Notes: generated from the letters alone by a model not told the origin. 64,000 bases of DNA from Chthonobacter albigriseus (GCF_013839445.1 NZ_JACDIT010000005.1:62001-126000), one strand, 5' to 3'. Shown: positions 23,775 to 33,663, counted from the first letter of the stretch. A program made the numbers and translations.

Positions 23775-25334
23775 TCACTCCGCCGCCACACCCGCCTCGC
23801 CGTCGTGATCCGCCAGTCCGTATTCCTTAAGCTTACGGTATAGCGTCGAACGGCCAATGCCCAGACGACGTGCGACTTCGGCCATGCGGCCGTTGTAGTG
23901 GTCGATCGCGAGGCGGATCATCTCCTCCTCGATTTCGGCAAGCGTCCGAACGTGCCCGTCGTCCGCGAGTGAGCGCATGAAGCCGAAGGGAGCGGGATCG
24001 CTGCGCTCCGGCTGGGCGACCGCGACCCCGATATAGCCGTCGTGCGGCAACGGCAGGGAGTGAAGCACTTGCGACGCGGGGGTCTCGATCTCGGGTACGG
24101 TCCTGACCTCGTCGGCGCCTTCGACGCGGCGAACCGCGGAGACGTGGCCAACCTGGGCGGCGATCTGCGGGAAGTCGTCGGGGGTCAGGTGCGTGCCGTC
24201 GCAGAGGATCACGGCTCGGAAGACAGCATTCTCCAACTGACGGATATTGCCCGGCCAGTTGTAGGCGGAAAGCATGGCGACTGTTTCGGGTGTCGCCCCG
24301 ACCAGCCGGCGCTTGCCTTCCTCCGCCGCGATCCTGGTGACGAAATGCTCCAGCAAGGTCGGGATATCCTCCTGCCGATCGCGAAGCGGCGGCACGAAGA
24401 TCGGGAAGACGTTGAGGCGATAGTAGAGGTCTTCGCGGAAGCGCCCCTCCTTGACCATGTCGAGCAGGCGTCGGTTGGTGGCGGAGATCAGCCGGAAGTC
24501 CACCTTGATGGAGCGACGGGCGCCAACCGGCTCGATCTCGCCTTCCTGCAACGCACGCAGCAGCTTGACCTGGATGTCGAGCGGCAGTTCACCGACCTCG
24601 TCGAGGAACAGCGTGCCGGTATGCGATTCCTGGAACTTGCCGACGTGCTTGTCGACGGCGCCGGTGAAGGCGCCTTTCTCGTGGCCGAACAGCGTGCTCT
24701 CGACGAGGTTCTCCGGGATCGCCCCGCAGTTCACCGTGACGAAGGGCTTCGTCCGGCGGTCGCTGGATCCCTGAATGGCGCGCGCCACGAGTTCCTTGCC
24801 GACGCCGGACTCGCCCTCGATCAGCACCGGGATGCCGGATGCGGCCGCCCGTTCGCCGAGGCGGATCACGCGCGCCATCTCGGCGCTCTTGGTGACGATA
24901 TCGCGGAAACCGAGCGCGCCGGAGGTGGTCCGGCGGATGCGCCTGATCTCGCCTTCAAGGGCTGTGACCTTGAGCGCATTCTGGATGGCGATGCTGAGGC
25001 GCTCGTGGCTGACCGGCTTGACGATGAAGTCGAAGGCGCCCGCCCGCATGGCGCCGACGACGGTGTCGATGCCGCCACGGGATGTCTGCACGATCACCGG
25101 CTTGGTGATCCCGCCTGCCGACATCCGTCCGAGCACGCCCATCCCGTCCAGGTCCGGCATGACGAGGTCCAGGATGACGAGGTCGACGTCGTCGCCCGCC
25201 GGTCCGCTCAGGACGGCGAGACCGGCCTCGCCGCCGTCGGCGGTCTGGGCTTCGTAGCCGAAGCGGCGGACCGCCTCCTCCAGCAGTCGACGTTGAATGG
25301 GATCGTCGTCGACGATGAGAATCCGTCCGGGCAT
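23775..25334 (-). CDS. sigma-54-dependent response regulator, NtrC family
   Basis: From the ATG at 25334 ([11 protein letters not shown]) the protein has 519 residues: receiver domain with phospho-acceptor Asp56 (VILDLVMP) and Lys106; AAA+ domain with Walker A GESGVGKE (174-181), the sigma-54 contact loop GAFTGA (221-226) and Walker [11 protein letters not shown]; and a Fis-type helix-turn-helix at the end ([24 protein letters not shown]). It would activate sigma-54 promoters after phosphorylation. No partner kinase is adjacent, and targets are unknown. Confidence 0.94.
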   Translation of the reverse strand: MPGRILIVDDDPIQRRLLEEAVRRFGYEAQTADGGEAGLAVLSGPAGDDVDLVILDLVMPDLDGMGVLGRMSAGGITKPVIVQTSRGGIDTVVGAMRAGAFDFIVKPVSHERLSIAIQNALKVTALEGEIRRIRRTTSGALGFRDIVTKSAEMARVIRLGERAAASGIPVLIEGESGVGKELVARAIQGSSDRRTKPFVTVNCGAIPENLVESTLFGHEKGAFTGAVDKHVGKFQESHTGTLFLDEVGELPLDIQVKLLRALQEGEIEPVGARRSIKVDFRLISATNRRLLDMVKEGRFREDLYYRLNVFPIFVPPLRDRQEDIPTLLEHFVTRIAAEEGKRRLVGATPETVAMLSAYNWPGNIRQLENAVFRAVILCDGTHLTPDDFPQIAAQVGHVSAVRRVEGADEVRTVPEIETPASQVLHSLPLPHDGYIGVAVAQPERSDPAPFGFMRSLADDGHVRTLAEIEEEMIRLAIDHYNGRMAEVARRLGIGRSTLYRKLKEYGLADHDGEAGVAAE

Positions 25335-25505
25335 GTACTCACTCGCTCGGGAGGGGCGGGATCGGTTCGGAGCCCCGCGGTTTTCGGGGATGCGAACGAC
25401 CTGTTCCAATTCGAGCCAGTGTGCGGGGGTAAGGGTAAAGGGTGCCTTAACCGAAGCTTCTGGACGGGCCTGTGAACCGGGAAAACCTGATCGCCGAAAC
25501 CGGCT

Positions 25506-26510
25506 TCACCGCCCGTCCACCGTGAGGATGATCTTGCCGACGTGGTCGGCCTCAAGCCTTTCGTGAGCCTTGGCGGCCTCGCCAAGGGGAAGGACCGTGT
25601 CGATCACCGGAGCCACCTTGCCAGAGGCCAGCAGCGGCCAGACGTTCTCCTCTAGCGCCGCGGCGAGTTTCGCCTTGAAGGCGACGTCGCGGGCCCTGAG
25701 CGTGGAGCCGGTGTGGGTGAGCCGCTTCAACATCAGGCGCGTGAAGTTGACGGTCTGCTTGGCGCCGCGCAGGAAGGCGATCTGCACGATGCGGCCCTCG
25801 ACGGCGGCGGCCTCGTAGTTGCGGTCGATGTAGTCGCCGCCGACCATGTCGAGGATCACGTCGACCCCTTCTCCGGCGGTCGCGGCCTTCACCCGCTCCA
25901 CGAAATCCTCGGTACGGTAGTTGATGCCGACGTCCGCGCCAAGCGACCGGCAGACCTCCACCTTCTCGTCGTTGCCGGCGGTGGCGAACACGGTCGCGCC
26001 GAAGGCTTTCGCGAGCTGGATGGCGGTCGTGCCGATGCCGCTGGTGCCGCCGTGGACCAGGAATCGTTCGCCGGGCTGCAGGCCGGCACGATCGAAGACG
26101 TTCGACCAGACCGTGAAGAAGGTTTCCGGCAGCGCCGCCGCGCGGACGGCGTCGTAGCCGTCGGGCCAGGGCAGGCAGTTCGCGCCGTCGACTGTGACGT
26201 ATTCCGCATAGCCGCCGCCGGCGACGAGGGCGGTGACCTTGTCGCCCACCTTCCAGGGGCCGGCGGACGGTCCGATGGCGACGATCCTGCCGGCCACCTC
26301 GAGGCCGGGGATATCGGAGGCGCCAAGCGGCGGCGGGTAGCCGCCGGTGCGCTGCAGGGCGTCGGGACGGTTGACGCCGGCGGCTTCCACCGCCACCAGG
26401 ACCTCGCGCGGACCGTGGACAGGAACGGGGCGGGTGGTGGGCACCAGAACCTCGGGTCCGCCCGGCCGGGTGATCTCGATCGCGGTCATCGTCGCGGGCA
26501 GGGCGGTCAT
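25506..26510 (-). CDS. NAD(P)H:quinone oxidoreductase, zinc-free MDR family (PIG3-like)
   Basis: From the ATG at 26510, preceded by AAGGAGA, the 334-residue product is a medium-chain dehydrogenase/reductase: PGGPEVLVPTTRPVP, GVNRPDALQRTGGYPPPLGASDIPGLEVAG, the NADPH loop LVHGGTSGIGTTAIQLAKAFGATVFATAG and HTGSTLRARD. It lacks the cysteine cluster of zinc alcohol dehydrogenases. Relatives (QorA, PIG3) reduce quinones with NADPH. It is divergent from DUF1192 and looks like a single-gene unit. Confidence 0.9.
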   Translation of the reverse strand: MTALPATMTAIEITRPGGPEVLVPTTRPVPVHGPREVLVAVEAAGVNRPDALQRTGGYPPPLGASDIPGLEVAGRIVAIGPSAGPWKVGDKVTALVAGGGYAEYVTVDGANCLPWPDGYDAVRAAALPETFFTVWSNVFDRAGLQPGERFLVHGGTSGIGTTAIQLAKAFGATVFATAGNDEKVEVCRSLGADVGINYRTEDFVERVKAATAGEGVDVILDMVGGDYIDRNYEAAAVEGRIVQIAFLRGAKQTVNFTRLMLKRLTHTGSTLRARDVAFKAKLAAALEENVWPLLASGKVAPVIDTVLPLGEAAKAHERLEADHVGKIILTVDGR

Positions 26511-26599
26511 CGTGGGTCTCCTTGGTCGCGCCGACGCTTGGCGCGTCCGGCCTGCGGGAGATATCATCACCGTCGGATCGGTTGAAAGAGGAGGGACGC

Positions 26600-26788
26600 A
26601 TGGCGATCGATGACGAACGTCCGGTCAAACGGCCAGTTCACGAGATCGGGCAAGATCTTGCGGCACTTTCCATCGAGGAGATTGCCGAGCGGATTCAGCT
26701 TCTGAAGGCGGAAATCGACCGCCTTGACGCTGCGCGCGCTGCCAAATCCGCGAGCCGAAATGCCGCAGAAGCATTCTTCAAGCTGTGA
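26600..26788 (+). CDS. DUF1192 family small protein
   Basis: A 62-residue acidic/basic helical protein: VHEIGQDLAALSIEEIAERIQLLKAEIDRLDAARAAKSASRNAAEAFFKL. The LSIEEIAERIxLLKxEIxRL block defines DUF1192, a small alphaproteobacterial family of unknown function predicted to form a coiled coil. GAGGGA precedes the ATG. It is divergent from the quinone reductase gene. Confidence 0.9.
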   Translation: MAIDDERPVKRPVHEIGQDLAALSIEEIAERIQLLKAEIDRLDAARAAKSASRNAAEAFFKL

Positions 26789-26873
26789 GGCCGATCAGAG
26801 TCTGTGCTGAGTACTATGTTACCCCAACCGTATTGTTCCGGACGGGGACTGAATTCAGATTGGATGCATTCTC

Positions 26874-26889
26874 TTAACTTACCGTTAAC
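26874..26889 (+). promoter_or_regulatory. CtrA binding site
   Basis: TTAA-N7-TTAA (26874-26888, followed by C) is a perfect match to the CtrA consensus TTAA-N7-TTAAC. A possible promoter, TTACCG-N16-AGTATT (26879-26906), overlaps it, so phosphorylated CtrA could activate or block the candidate small RNA just downstream. Confidence 0.6.
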
Positions 26890-26912
26890 CATTGCTGTGC
26901 AGTATTGGGGCG

Positions 26913-27006
26913 TCCAGGCTTCTGGATCTTCGAGTGGCTCCTTGTCACTCTTTTTGACGCCTCCCTGTTGACTTGAAGAGCCGTGCTCAGCGCGGCTCTT
27001 TTTTTG
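26913..27006 (+). ncRNA. candidate trans-acting small RNA with anti-Shine-Dalgarno loops
   Basis: About 94 nt between a CtrA-box promoter and a strong terminator fold into three hairpins: TCCAG/CTGGA (26913-26926), GAGTG/CACTC (26932-26950) with GCTCCTTGT in its loop, and the terminator AGAGCCG/CGGCTCT. CCTCCC lies unpaired at about 26961-26966. Pyrimidine-rich CUCC motifs in loops and linkers are the signature of alphaproteobacterial cuckoo/suhB-like RNAs that pair with ribosome-binding sites. There is no open frame here. It could alternatively be just the 3-prime end of the DUF1192 message. Confidence 0.45.
26977..27006 (+). terminator. Rho-independent terminator
   Basis: AGAGCCG (26977-26983) and CGGCTCT (26993-26999) form the stem, followed by a run of seven T (26999-27005). 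It ends the candidate small RNA and any read-through from DUF1192. A further perfect 9-bp hairpin without T-run, GATGCCCAT/ATGGGCATC, lies at 27014-27041. Confidence 0.88.
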
Positions 27007-27203
27007 ACTCCGGGATGCCCATCGGACTAAGAATGGGCATCTGGCATAGTCGTTGCTCCCAAACGTTATCTGTCTGACCGGCAGTCCCGGAACGGAACGA
27101 AACGCGCTATAGTGCGCGAGCGTCCTTTCGGAATGCAGGCCCTTCGGGGCAGGCGAGGAAGACCGGTCGTCTGTTTGTTTCGAGTTTTCAGAGGCGTTGC
27201 GTC

Positions 27204-27740
27204 ATGACCGATACTTCGCAGAACGACCTTTCCACGGAAACGACCATCGCTTTTGCCGACCGGTTCGCCCATTCCGAGACGTTCCGCGATCTGTTCCGCG
27301 AGGGAATGGCGCTGGTGGAGGAGACGGCCTCCTACCTCGACGGCGAGGGCCGCAAGCAGAGCCGGCAGCTGACCCGCAATGCGTCGCTGGTCTACACGAC
27401 GGAATCGATGCGCCTCACCACGCGCCTGATGCAGATGGCGTCGTGGCTGCTGCTGCAGCGCGCCGTCAACGACGGTGAGATCTCATCCGAGCAGGCGAAC
27501 ACGGAGAAGTCCAAGGTTCGCCTCGACACCGCGCCTCCGGCCACCCAGACGGTCGCCTTCCAGGAGTTGCCGGAAGCGCTGCGCTCGCTGATCGAACGCT
27601 CGCTGCGGCTGCAGGAGCGCGTGCGCCATATCGACCAGGCGATCTACGGGCCGAAGGCGACCGGCGGCGACGCGGTCAATCCCGTCGCCCGGGATCTTGG
27701 CCGTCTCGCCGACGCGCTGGGCGCACGCCTCGGCGCCTGA
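27204..27740 (+). CDS. DUF1465 family protein, RcdA-like
   Basis: The 178-residue helical protein contains FADRFAHSETFRDLFREGMALVEETASYLDGEGRKQSR and LTTRLMQMASWLLLQRAVNDGE, the DUF1465 pattern. To my knowledge this family includes Caulobacter RcdA, an adaptor that helps the ClpXP protease destroy the cell-cycle regulator CtrA. A three-helix bundle followed by a flexible tail fits. The gene lies about 315 bp downstream of a CtrA box. Function here is inferred from family only. Confidence 0.8.
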   Translation: MTDTSQNDLSTETTIAFADRFAHSETFRDLFREGMALVEETASYLDGEGRKQSRQLTRNASLVYTTESMRLTTRLMQMASWLLLQRAVNDGEISSEQANTEKSKVRLDTAPPATQTVAFQELPEALRSLIERSLRLQERVRHIDQAIYGPKATGGDAVNPVARDLGRLADALGARLGA

Positions 27741-27768
27741 CCCCGACCGTCCTCCGCCGAGCCAACGG

Positions 27769-27797
27769 AAAAAGCCCCGGATCGCTCCGGGGCTTTT
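27769..27797. terminator. bidirectional terminator between DUF1465 and rpmE
   Basis: AAAAGCCCCGGA-N4-TCCGGGGCTTTT forms a 12-bp stem with A- and T-tracts on both sides, serving the two convergent genes. Confidence 0.9.
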
Positions 27798-27825
27798 CGC
27801 ATTCTCGTCGGTGGAGCCGGCCAGC

Positions 27826-28050
27826 TTACTTGCTGAACAGGCCGCCGAACTTGGAATTGAAGCGCGAGACGCGGCCACCGCGGTCCATGAGCTGCTGGTT
27901 GCCGCCGGTCCAGGCCGGATGAGACTTCGGGTCGATGTCGAGGTTCAGCGTGTCGCCTTCCGCGCCGTAGCAGGAGCGGGTGGTGAACTCGGTACCGTCG
28001 GTCATCACGACCTTGATGGTGTGATAGTCGGGATGAATGCCCTGCTTCAT
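27826..28050 (-). CDS. rpmE: 50S ribosomal protein L31
   Basis: The 74-residue product [29 protein letters not shown] ... [35 protein letters not shown] is ribosomal protein L31, which bridges the large and small subunits. Only one cysteine (SCYG) is present and there is no CxxC motif, so it is the zinc-free long form usual in alphaproteobacteria. The gene is monocistronic with its own terminator. Confidence 0.96.
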   Translation of the reverse strand: MKQGIHPDYHTIKVVMTDGTEFTTRSCYGAEGDTLNLDIDPKSHPAWTGGNQQLMDRGGRVSRFNSKFGGLFSK

Positions 28051-28354
28051 CGCTTCGTCCTTCGTGGCGGCTGCCGGTGTGGGTGCCAGCGCCTGAATGT
28101 CGGTTCTGGAGCTCGTCCCGTGCCGCGATCCTGCAACACGAAAGCCGCCGACGGAAACCGTGGCGGCCGATCAATGCTCACGTTCGGGCGGTTCTATACA
28201 GCAACACCGGTCCAGCGGCAAGCGCGACGAACCGGGCTTGCGCGACGACACGCCCGGCAGTCCACGAGCGATCGTCCAGCGAAGCAGCCTGCCCTTGCGC
28301 GGGGGTCCGGGTGGTGGTCAATCTCTCCCGCGTTCGAAGCGGGAGGTCGGGTTC
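28051..28354. other. divergent intergenic region between rpmE and the ABC exporter
   Basis: These 304 bases should hold the promoters of both genes. The exporter frame stays open through most of it, but its translation here is arginine- and glycine-rich and unlike a transporter N-terminus. I see no confident promoter. Confidence 0.35.
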
Positions 28355-30148
28355 GTGGCTGAGGTTGAAGCGATGGGGCGTTCCTCCGAGGAGGCTCGGC
28401 CGAAGGTTCGGATCGGACCGCTGCGCGCACTGCTTCCCTTCGCGTTGCGCTACAAGGGGCGACTCGCCGGCGCCATGGTCGCGCTGCTCGCCGCATCCGC
28501 CGCAACCCTGGTGGTGCCCGTCGCGGTGAAGGCGGTGATCGACCATGGCTTCTCGACGGCGGATGCGTCGACGATCGATCGCACCTTTCTCGGTCTGGCC
28601 GGGGTGGTGCTCTGGCTTTCCGCGTCATCCGCCTTGCGCTACTACTTGGTGATGACGCTGGGCGAGCGGATCGTCACCGATCTCCGGGCGGCGGTCTTCG
28701 ACCACCTGATGCGCCTTTCGCCCAGCTTCTTCGACACGGCCCAGTCCGGCGAGATGGTGTCCCGACTGACGGCCGACACCACGCTGATCCGCTCGGCTGC
28801 CGGCTCCAGCGCCTCGGTGGCCCTGCGCAACCTACTGCTCTTCACCGGCGCTTCGGCGATGATGGTGGTGACCAGTCCGCGCCTGTCGCTCTTCGTGCTC
28901 GGCGCCATTCCGCTGATCGTGCTCCCCCTTGTGGCCTTCGGCCGTTCGGTCCGGAAGCGGTCCCGCGACGCGCAGGACACGCTGGCGGAGGCCAGCGCCT
29001 ATGCCCAGGAGACGATTGGAGCGGTGCGCACGGTCCAGGCGTTCACGCAGGAGAGCCATGCGGCCGGACGCTATCGCGGTGCGGTCGAGCGCGCCTTTCG
29101 TGCGGCGCGCAGCCAGCAGCGCTCGCGCGGTGTGCTGACGTTCGCGGCCATGTTCATGATCTTCGCCAGCGTCGTCGCGGTGCTCTGGGTGGGCGCCCAG
29201 GACGTGCTGTCCGGCGAAATGACGGCCGGGACGCTCAGCCAGTTCGTGCTCTACGCGGTGTTCGCCGCCGGGGCGCTCGGAGAACTCAGCCAGGTCTGGG
29301 GCGAGATCTCGCAGGCAGCCGGCGCCACGGAGCGGCTCACCGAGTTGATGGCGATCGTGCCGCAGGTGCGGCCGCCGGCCCGGCCGCAGCCGCTGCCTCT
29401 GCCGCCGCGCGGCACCATCGCCTTCGAGCACGTCTCGTTCGCCTATCCCACCCGGCCGGACCTGCCGTCGCTGGTCGACGTGAGCTTCAAGGTCGCGCCG
29501 GGGGAGACGATCGCCATCGTCGGTCCGTCCGGCGCAGGCAAGACCACGCTGTTCCAGCTGATCCTGCGGTATTACGATCCGGATACCGGGCGCGTGCTGC
29601 TCGATGACGTCGACCTCCGGCACGCCGATCCGCAAGAAGCCCGCAGGCGGCTTGCGCTTGTGGCGCAGGACCCGGTGATCTTCGCCAACTCGGCCTATGA
29701 GAACATCCTTTTCGGTCAGCCGAACGCGTCACGACCCGCGGTGGAGGAAGCGGCGCTCGCCGCCAATGCCGACGGGTTCATCCGGGTGCTGCCGGAGGGC
29801 TACGACACGACGCTCGGCGAGCGCGGCGTGACGCTCTCGGGCGGACAGCGGCAGCGGATCGCCATCGCCCGCGCGATTCTCAAGGATGCTCCGATCCTGC
29901 TTCTCGACGAGGCGACCTCCGCGCTCGATGCGGAGAGCGAGCGACTGGTGCAGGAGGCGCTCGACCGCGTAGCCACCAACCGCACGACCCTGGTCATCGC
30001 GCATCGCCTCGCCACGGTCGTCGGGGCCGACCGGATCCTGGTGATGGACGCCGGGCGGATCGTGGAGGTCGGAACCCACGAGGAGCTCGTCGCGCAGGGC
30101 GGGCTCTACAGCCGGCTCGCGAAGCTTCAGTTCCAGGAACCTGCTTGA
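28355..30148 (+). CDS. ABC exporter, fused membrane and ATPase domains (MsbA/multidrug type)
   Basis: I place the start at the GTG at 28355, nine bases after GGGAGG; ATG 28373 is the alternative. The roughly 597-residue half-transporter has six helices in the first 320 residues, then an ATPase with Walker A VGPSGAGKTT, signature LSGGQRQRIAIARA, Walker B ILLLDEATSALD and the switch region VIAHRLATV. Such homodimeric exporters move lipids or drugs out of the inner leaflet. The repeated AQETIGAVRTVQAFTQE segment is typical of the BmrA/MsbA group. Substrate unknown. Confidence 0.9.
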   Translation: MAEVEAMGRSSEEARPKVRIGPLRALLPFALRYKGRLAGAMVALLAASAATLVVPVAVKAVIDHGFSTADASTIDRTFLGLAGVVLWLSASSALRYYLVMTLGERIVTDLRAAVFDHLMRLSPSFFDTAQSGEMVSRLTADTTLIRSAAGSSASVALRNLLLFTGASAMMVVTSPRLSLFVLGAIPLIVLPLVAFGRSVRKRSRDAQDTLAEASAYAQETIGAVRTVQAFTQESHAAGRYRGAVERAFRAARSQQRSRGVLTFAAMFMIFASVVAVLWVGAQDVLSGEMTAGTLSQFVLYAVFAAGALGELSQVWGEISQAAGATERLTELMAIVPQVRPPARPQPLPLPPRGTIAFEHVSFAYPTRPDLPSLVDVSFKVAPGETIAIVGPSGAGKTTLFQLILRYYDPDTGRVLLDDVDLRHADPQEARRRLALVAQDPVIFANSAYENILFGQPNASRPAVEEAALAANADGFIRVLPEGYDTTLGERGVTLSGGQRQRIAIARAILKDAPILLLDEATSALDAESERLVQEALDRVATNRTTLVIAHRLATVVGADRILVMDAGRIVEVGTHEELVAQGGLYSRLAKLQFQEPA

Positions 30149-30202
30149 TCCTGGACGCGATCGACTTCGGACGGAACCCTCACCGCCTGTCCACCCCAAA
30201 GG

Positions 30203-30239
30203 AAAAGGCCCGCGGGGACGAACCCGGCGGGCCTTTTTT
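30203..30239. terminator. bidirectional terminator between the ABC exporter and ftsH
   Basis: AAAAGGCCCGC (from 30203) pairs with GCGGGCCTTTTTT (30227-30239), giving a GC stem with A- and T-tracts that can stop both convergent transcripts. Confidence 0.9.
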
Positions 30240-30266
30240 GTTTTCACCTCGGTCGGGATCGGCCGA

Positions 30267-32183
30267 TCAGCTCGGCTGCGGCTCCAGACCGCCCGGCTCC
30301 TCGCCACCCTTCGGCTTCAGCCGGGTGGTGGGAACGGCGGAGGAGCGCGGCGGAGACGGCTCGTCGAAGGCGTCGCGCACCGGAGGCTTGCCGTCGAGCA
30401 GGTTCTTGATCTCTTCGCCGGTCAAGGTCTCGTACTCCAGGAGCGCCTTGGCGAGGCGGTCCATGTCTTCCTTGCGCTCGGTGATCACCTTGCGCGCAGC
30501 CTGATAGCCTTCCTCGACGAAGCGACGGATCTCCGTATCGATCTTGCGCATGGTGTCGCCGGAGACGTTCTGCTGGCGCGACACGGCATGGCCCAGGAAT
30601 ACCTCTTCCTGGTTTTCGCCGTAGGCGACGGTGCCGAGTTCCTTGGAGAAACCCCAGCGGGTGACCATGGCGCGGGCGATGCGGGTCGCCTGCTCGATGT
30701 CGGACTGGGCGCCGGAGGTGACCTTCTCGTCGCCGAAGAAGATCTCTTCGGCCACGCGACCGCCCATCGCCATGGCGAGCCGCGACGTCAGCTGCTCATA
30801 GGAGATGGAGACCTGGTCGCGCTCCGGCAGGTACTGGACCATGCCGAGGGCGCGTCCGCGTGGGATGATGGTCGCCTTGTGGATCGGGTCGCAGGCGGGC
30901 ATGTGCAGGGCGACGATGGCGTGGCCAGCCTCGTGGTAGGCGGTCAGGCGCTTCTCGTCGTCCGTCATCACCATGCGGCGCTCGGCGCCCATCATGATCT
31001 TGTCCTTGGCGTCGTCGAACTCCGCCGCGGTGACGAGGCGCTTCGACCGACGGGCGGCGAGCAGGGCGGCCTCGTTGACGAGGTTCATTAGGTCGGCGCC
31101 CGAGAAGCCGGGCGTGCCGCGGGCAAGGGTCTTCAGGTCGACGTCCGGCGCCAGCGGCACCTTGCGGACGTGCACCTTCAGGATCTTCTCGCGGCCGATG
31201 ATGTCCGGGTTCGGCACCATGATCTGACGGTCGAAGCGGCCCGGGCGCATCAGCGCGGGGTCGAGGACGTCGGGCCGGTTGGTGGCCGCGATGATGATGA
31301 TGCCTTCGTTGGCCTCGAAGCCGTCCATCTCGACAAGCAGCTGGTTCAGCGTCTGCTCGCGCTCGTCGTTGCCACCGCCGAGGCCGGCGCCGCGATGGCG
31401 GCCAACCGCGTCGATCTCGTCGATGAAGATGATGCAGGGCGCGTTCTTCTTGGCCTGCTCGAACATGTCGCGGACGCGGCTGGCGCCGACGCCCACGAAC
31501 ATCTCGACGAAATCAGAGCCCGAGATGGTGAAGAAGGGCACGTTCGCCTCGCCGGCGACGGCGCGGGCGATCAGCGTCTTGCCGGTACCCGGAGGGCCGA
31601 CCAGCAGCACGCCGCGCGGGATGCGGCCGCCGAGGCGCTGGAACTTCTGCGGGTCGCGCAGGAATTCGACGATCTCCTGAAGATCCTCCTTGGCCTCGTC
31701 GACGCCAGCCACGTCCTCGAAGGTGACGCGGCCGTGGGCCTCGGTCAAAAGCTTGGCCTTGGACTTGCCGAAGCCCATGGCCTTGCCACCGGCGCCGCCC
31801 TGCATCTGGCGCATGAAGAAGATCCACAGCGCGAAGATGATGATCATCGGCAGCCAGTTGATCAGCGTGCCGATGAGCGAGAAGCCCTCGGTCGCCGGCT
31901 TGGCCTGGATCTGGACGCCCTTCTGGCGCAGGGTCTCGATGTAGTTGGCACCCTCCGGCACATAGGTCTGGAAGGTCGAGTTGTTCTCGTACTTTCCACT
32001 GACCACCCGGTCCATGATGGTCACGTCGCGGACCGTGCCCTGTTCGACCTCCTGAAGGAATTTCGAGAACGAGATCTCGTTGGAGGTCGGGCGCTGACCG
32101 GGGCTCTGGAAGAGCTGGAACAGTGCGATCAGCAGGAGCCCGATGATGACCCACAGGGCGAAGTTGCGGAAGTTAGCGTTCAT
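30267..32183 (-). CDS. ftsH: ATP-dependent zinc metalloprotease FtsH
   Basis: FtsH is the hexameric membrane-anchored AAA+ protease that degrades damaged membrane proteins and regulators such as sigma-32 and LpxC. The 638 residues show two membrane helices (about 8-24 and 106-124) around a periplasmic domain, Walker A GPPGTGKT (196-203), Walker [12 protein letters not shown], second region of homology [19 protein letters not shown] and the zinc site HEAGH (417-421). It lies downstream of tilS, the usual order in Rhizobiales, but with its own promoter. Confidence 0.98.
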   Translation of the reverse strand: MNANFRNFALWVIIGLLLIALFQLFQSPGQRPTSNEISFSKFLQEVEQGTVRDVTIMDRVVSGKYENNSTFQTYVPEGANYIETLRQKGVQIQAKPATEGFSLIGTLINWLPMIIIFALWIFFMRQMQGGAGGKAMGFGKSKAKLLTEAHGRVTFEDVAGVDEAKEDLQEIVEFLRDPQKFQRLGGRIPRGVLLVGPPGTGKTLIARAVAGEANVPFFTISGSDFVEMFVGVGASRVRDMFEQAKKNAPCIIFIDEIDAVGRHRGAGLGGGNDEREQTLNQLLVEMDGFEANEGIIIIAATNRPDVLDPALMRPGRFDRQIMVPNPDIIGREKILKVHVRKVPLAPDVDLKTLARGTPGFSGADLMNLVNEAALLAARRSKRLVTAAEFDDAKDKIMMGAERRMVMTDDEKRLTAYHEAGHAIVALHMPACDPIHKATIIPRGRALGMVQYLPERDQVSISYEQLTSRLAMAMGGRVAEEIFFGDEKVTSGAQSDIEQATRIARAMVTRWGFSKELGTVAYGENQEEVFLGHAVSRQQNVSGDTMRKIDTEIRRFVEEGYQAARKVITERKEDMDRLAKALLEYETLTGEEIKNLLDGKPPVRDAFDEPSPPRSSAVPTTRLKPKGGEEPGGLEPQPS

Positions 32184-32268
32184 CGTCGACCTTTAGCGCC
32201 GCCGAAGCGTCGCGGGAAGAGGCATGTCAATCGCCGCCATACCGGAAAACAGTATCGCAGCGGACTTT

Positions 32269-32297
32269 AAGATAGGTTGAGGCAAGTGCCTTGCCAA
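32269..32297 (-). promoter_or_regulatory. probable ftsH promoter
   Basis: On the minus strand TTGGCA (32297-32292), a 17-bp spacer and TATCTT (32274-32269) fit a sigma-70 promoter about 85 bases before the ftsH ATG. GGCAAG-N3-CTTGCC, a small palindrome, overlaps the -35 and spacer. Confidence 0.5.
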
Positions 32298-32417
32298 CCC
32301 GAGAGGCCCGAGTATCCGTCTCAATTCGGGACGTAGTTTACGCGTTGCCAACCAATGGCTGTCGTATGACCGATTTTTGCGCAAAGCGTGCTGTAGAACG
32401 GGATTTCCGGACGTTAC

Positions 32418-33662
32418 TCAGGATTCCCAGTTCGGTGCATCCAGCGCCCTGAGATTTACGCCTTCAGCAGGCTCTCCGGTTTCTGGATGGCATGCCACGG
32501 GCAAGGTGGAAGCTGCGGCTTTCGGAAGATCGGGCCGCCGCTCGTCACCTGCTGCGCTGCGTACCATGATCCCACTCTTCGGCGAAGTCGTGACCTCGAC
32601 GGCAAAACGTCCGTCCCACACAAAAGTGCCGCAACGGTCGATCATCATTTCGGGGAAGCCTGTTCGTCCGGCCTCGGCGTAGAGCCAGAGCCTGCGACCC
32701 CGCGGGTCCAAGGTGACGCCGGCGATCGTCGCCCGGCGCGGTTGGCCGCCCGACAGGCCGCGCCAGAAGGCCTCGATCGGTGCGAGGCGCGGTGAGTAGG
32801 CCTTCGGGCGGACGGTCCGGATCGCGTCGGACAGCAGCCGGAGCGCGATCTCGTCGGGCGCAGCCTCCAGCCGGTCCAGGTCGATAGCGAGCACGCCGCC
32901 GTGGTCGGTCAGGGACAGGCGGCGCACCGTCTCCACCATCGTGTCGAGGGCGGCTGCCGCACGGGCGAGGCGCGCTGCCGTCTCGGTCAGACGCTCGACG
33001 TCAAGCCCGATGTCGGCGAGGACCGGGATCAGCTTGCGCGTGCGGACCCGCAGAAACCGGTCGGCGTCGTTCAACGGATCCTCGGCAAAGGCCACCCCGG
33101 CCGCGCGGCAGGTGGCGACCAGCCTGGCCTTCCGTTCACCGAGCAGCGGGCGGACGAAGCGAACACCGTTAAAGGAACGCTCGCGGGCCATGCCCGCCAG
33201 ACCCCAGACACCGGAGCCGCGGGCAAGGCGCATCAGAACCGTCTCGGCCTGATCGTCAGCGGTGTGGGCGAGGGCGACCGCGTCCAGTCCCATCTGCCGT
33301 GCGGCCTCGGACAGCAGCGCGTAGCGCGCTTCACGGGCGCGCGCCTGCAGGTCCGAAACCGGGGGGGCGCCGTCGTGCGTCCAGCGCAGGATCGTGCAGG
33401 GCAGGTCGAGCGAGGCAGCGAGATCGGCGACGGCGGCGCACTCGCCAGCCGATGCCGGGCGCAGGCCGTGGTCGACGGTCAGCACGTGGAGGCGGGGGCG
33501 GCCGGAGAGGCTCGCCCAGCGATGGAGCAGGAGAAGAAGCGCGGTGGAGTCCGGGCCGCCGGAGACGGCCACTCCGATCGCGTGCAACGACGCCAGATCG
33601 GAGAACAGGAGGGGCAGTTCGTCGTCGTCGAACGGTCGCGCGGCCATCGACGGCGGGTTCAT
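32418..33662 (-). CDS. tilS: tRNA(Ile)-lysidine synthase
   Basis: TilS attaches lysine to C34 of the AUA-reading isoleucine tRNA, changing both its codon and its amino-acid identity, and is essential in most bacteria. The PP-loop SGGPDSTALLLLL lies near residue 35, followed by the usual VDHGLRPAS, LRWTHDG, ARYALL and LAHTADDQAETVLMRLARG blocks. I use the ATG at 33662, one base after the cpoB stop; the frame also opens at 33698. Length (414 residues) is normal. Confidence 0.93.
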   Translation of the reverse strand: MNPPSMAARPFDDDELPLLFSDLASLHAIGVAVSGGPDSTALLLLLHRWASLSGRPRLHVLTVDHGLRPASAGECAAVADLAASLDLPCTILRWTHDGAPPVSDLQARAREARYALLSEAARQMGLDAVALAHTADDQAETVLMRLARGSGVWGLAGMARERSFNGVRFVRPLLGERKARLVATCRAAGVAFAEDPLNDADRFLRVRTRKLIPVLADIGLDVERLTETAARLARAAAALDTMVETVRRLSLTDHGGVLAIDLDRLEAAPDEIALRLLSDAIRTVRPKAYSPRLAPIEAFWRGLSGGQPRRATIAGVTLDPRGRRLWLYAEAGRTGFPEMMIDRCGTFVWDGRFAVEVTTSPKSGIMVRSAAGDERRPDLPKAAASTLPVACHPETGEPAEGVNLRALDAPNWES

Positions 33663-33663
33663 G

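Noticed and set aside
21925-23808. 627-residue plus-strand frame opposite the L,D-transpeptidase
   Set aside because: The opposite strand encodes a complete transpeptidase with signal peptide and catalytic motif; the plus-strand translation has no recognisable domain.
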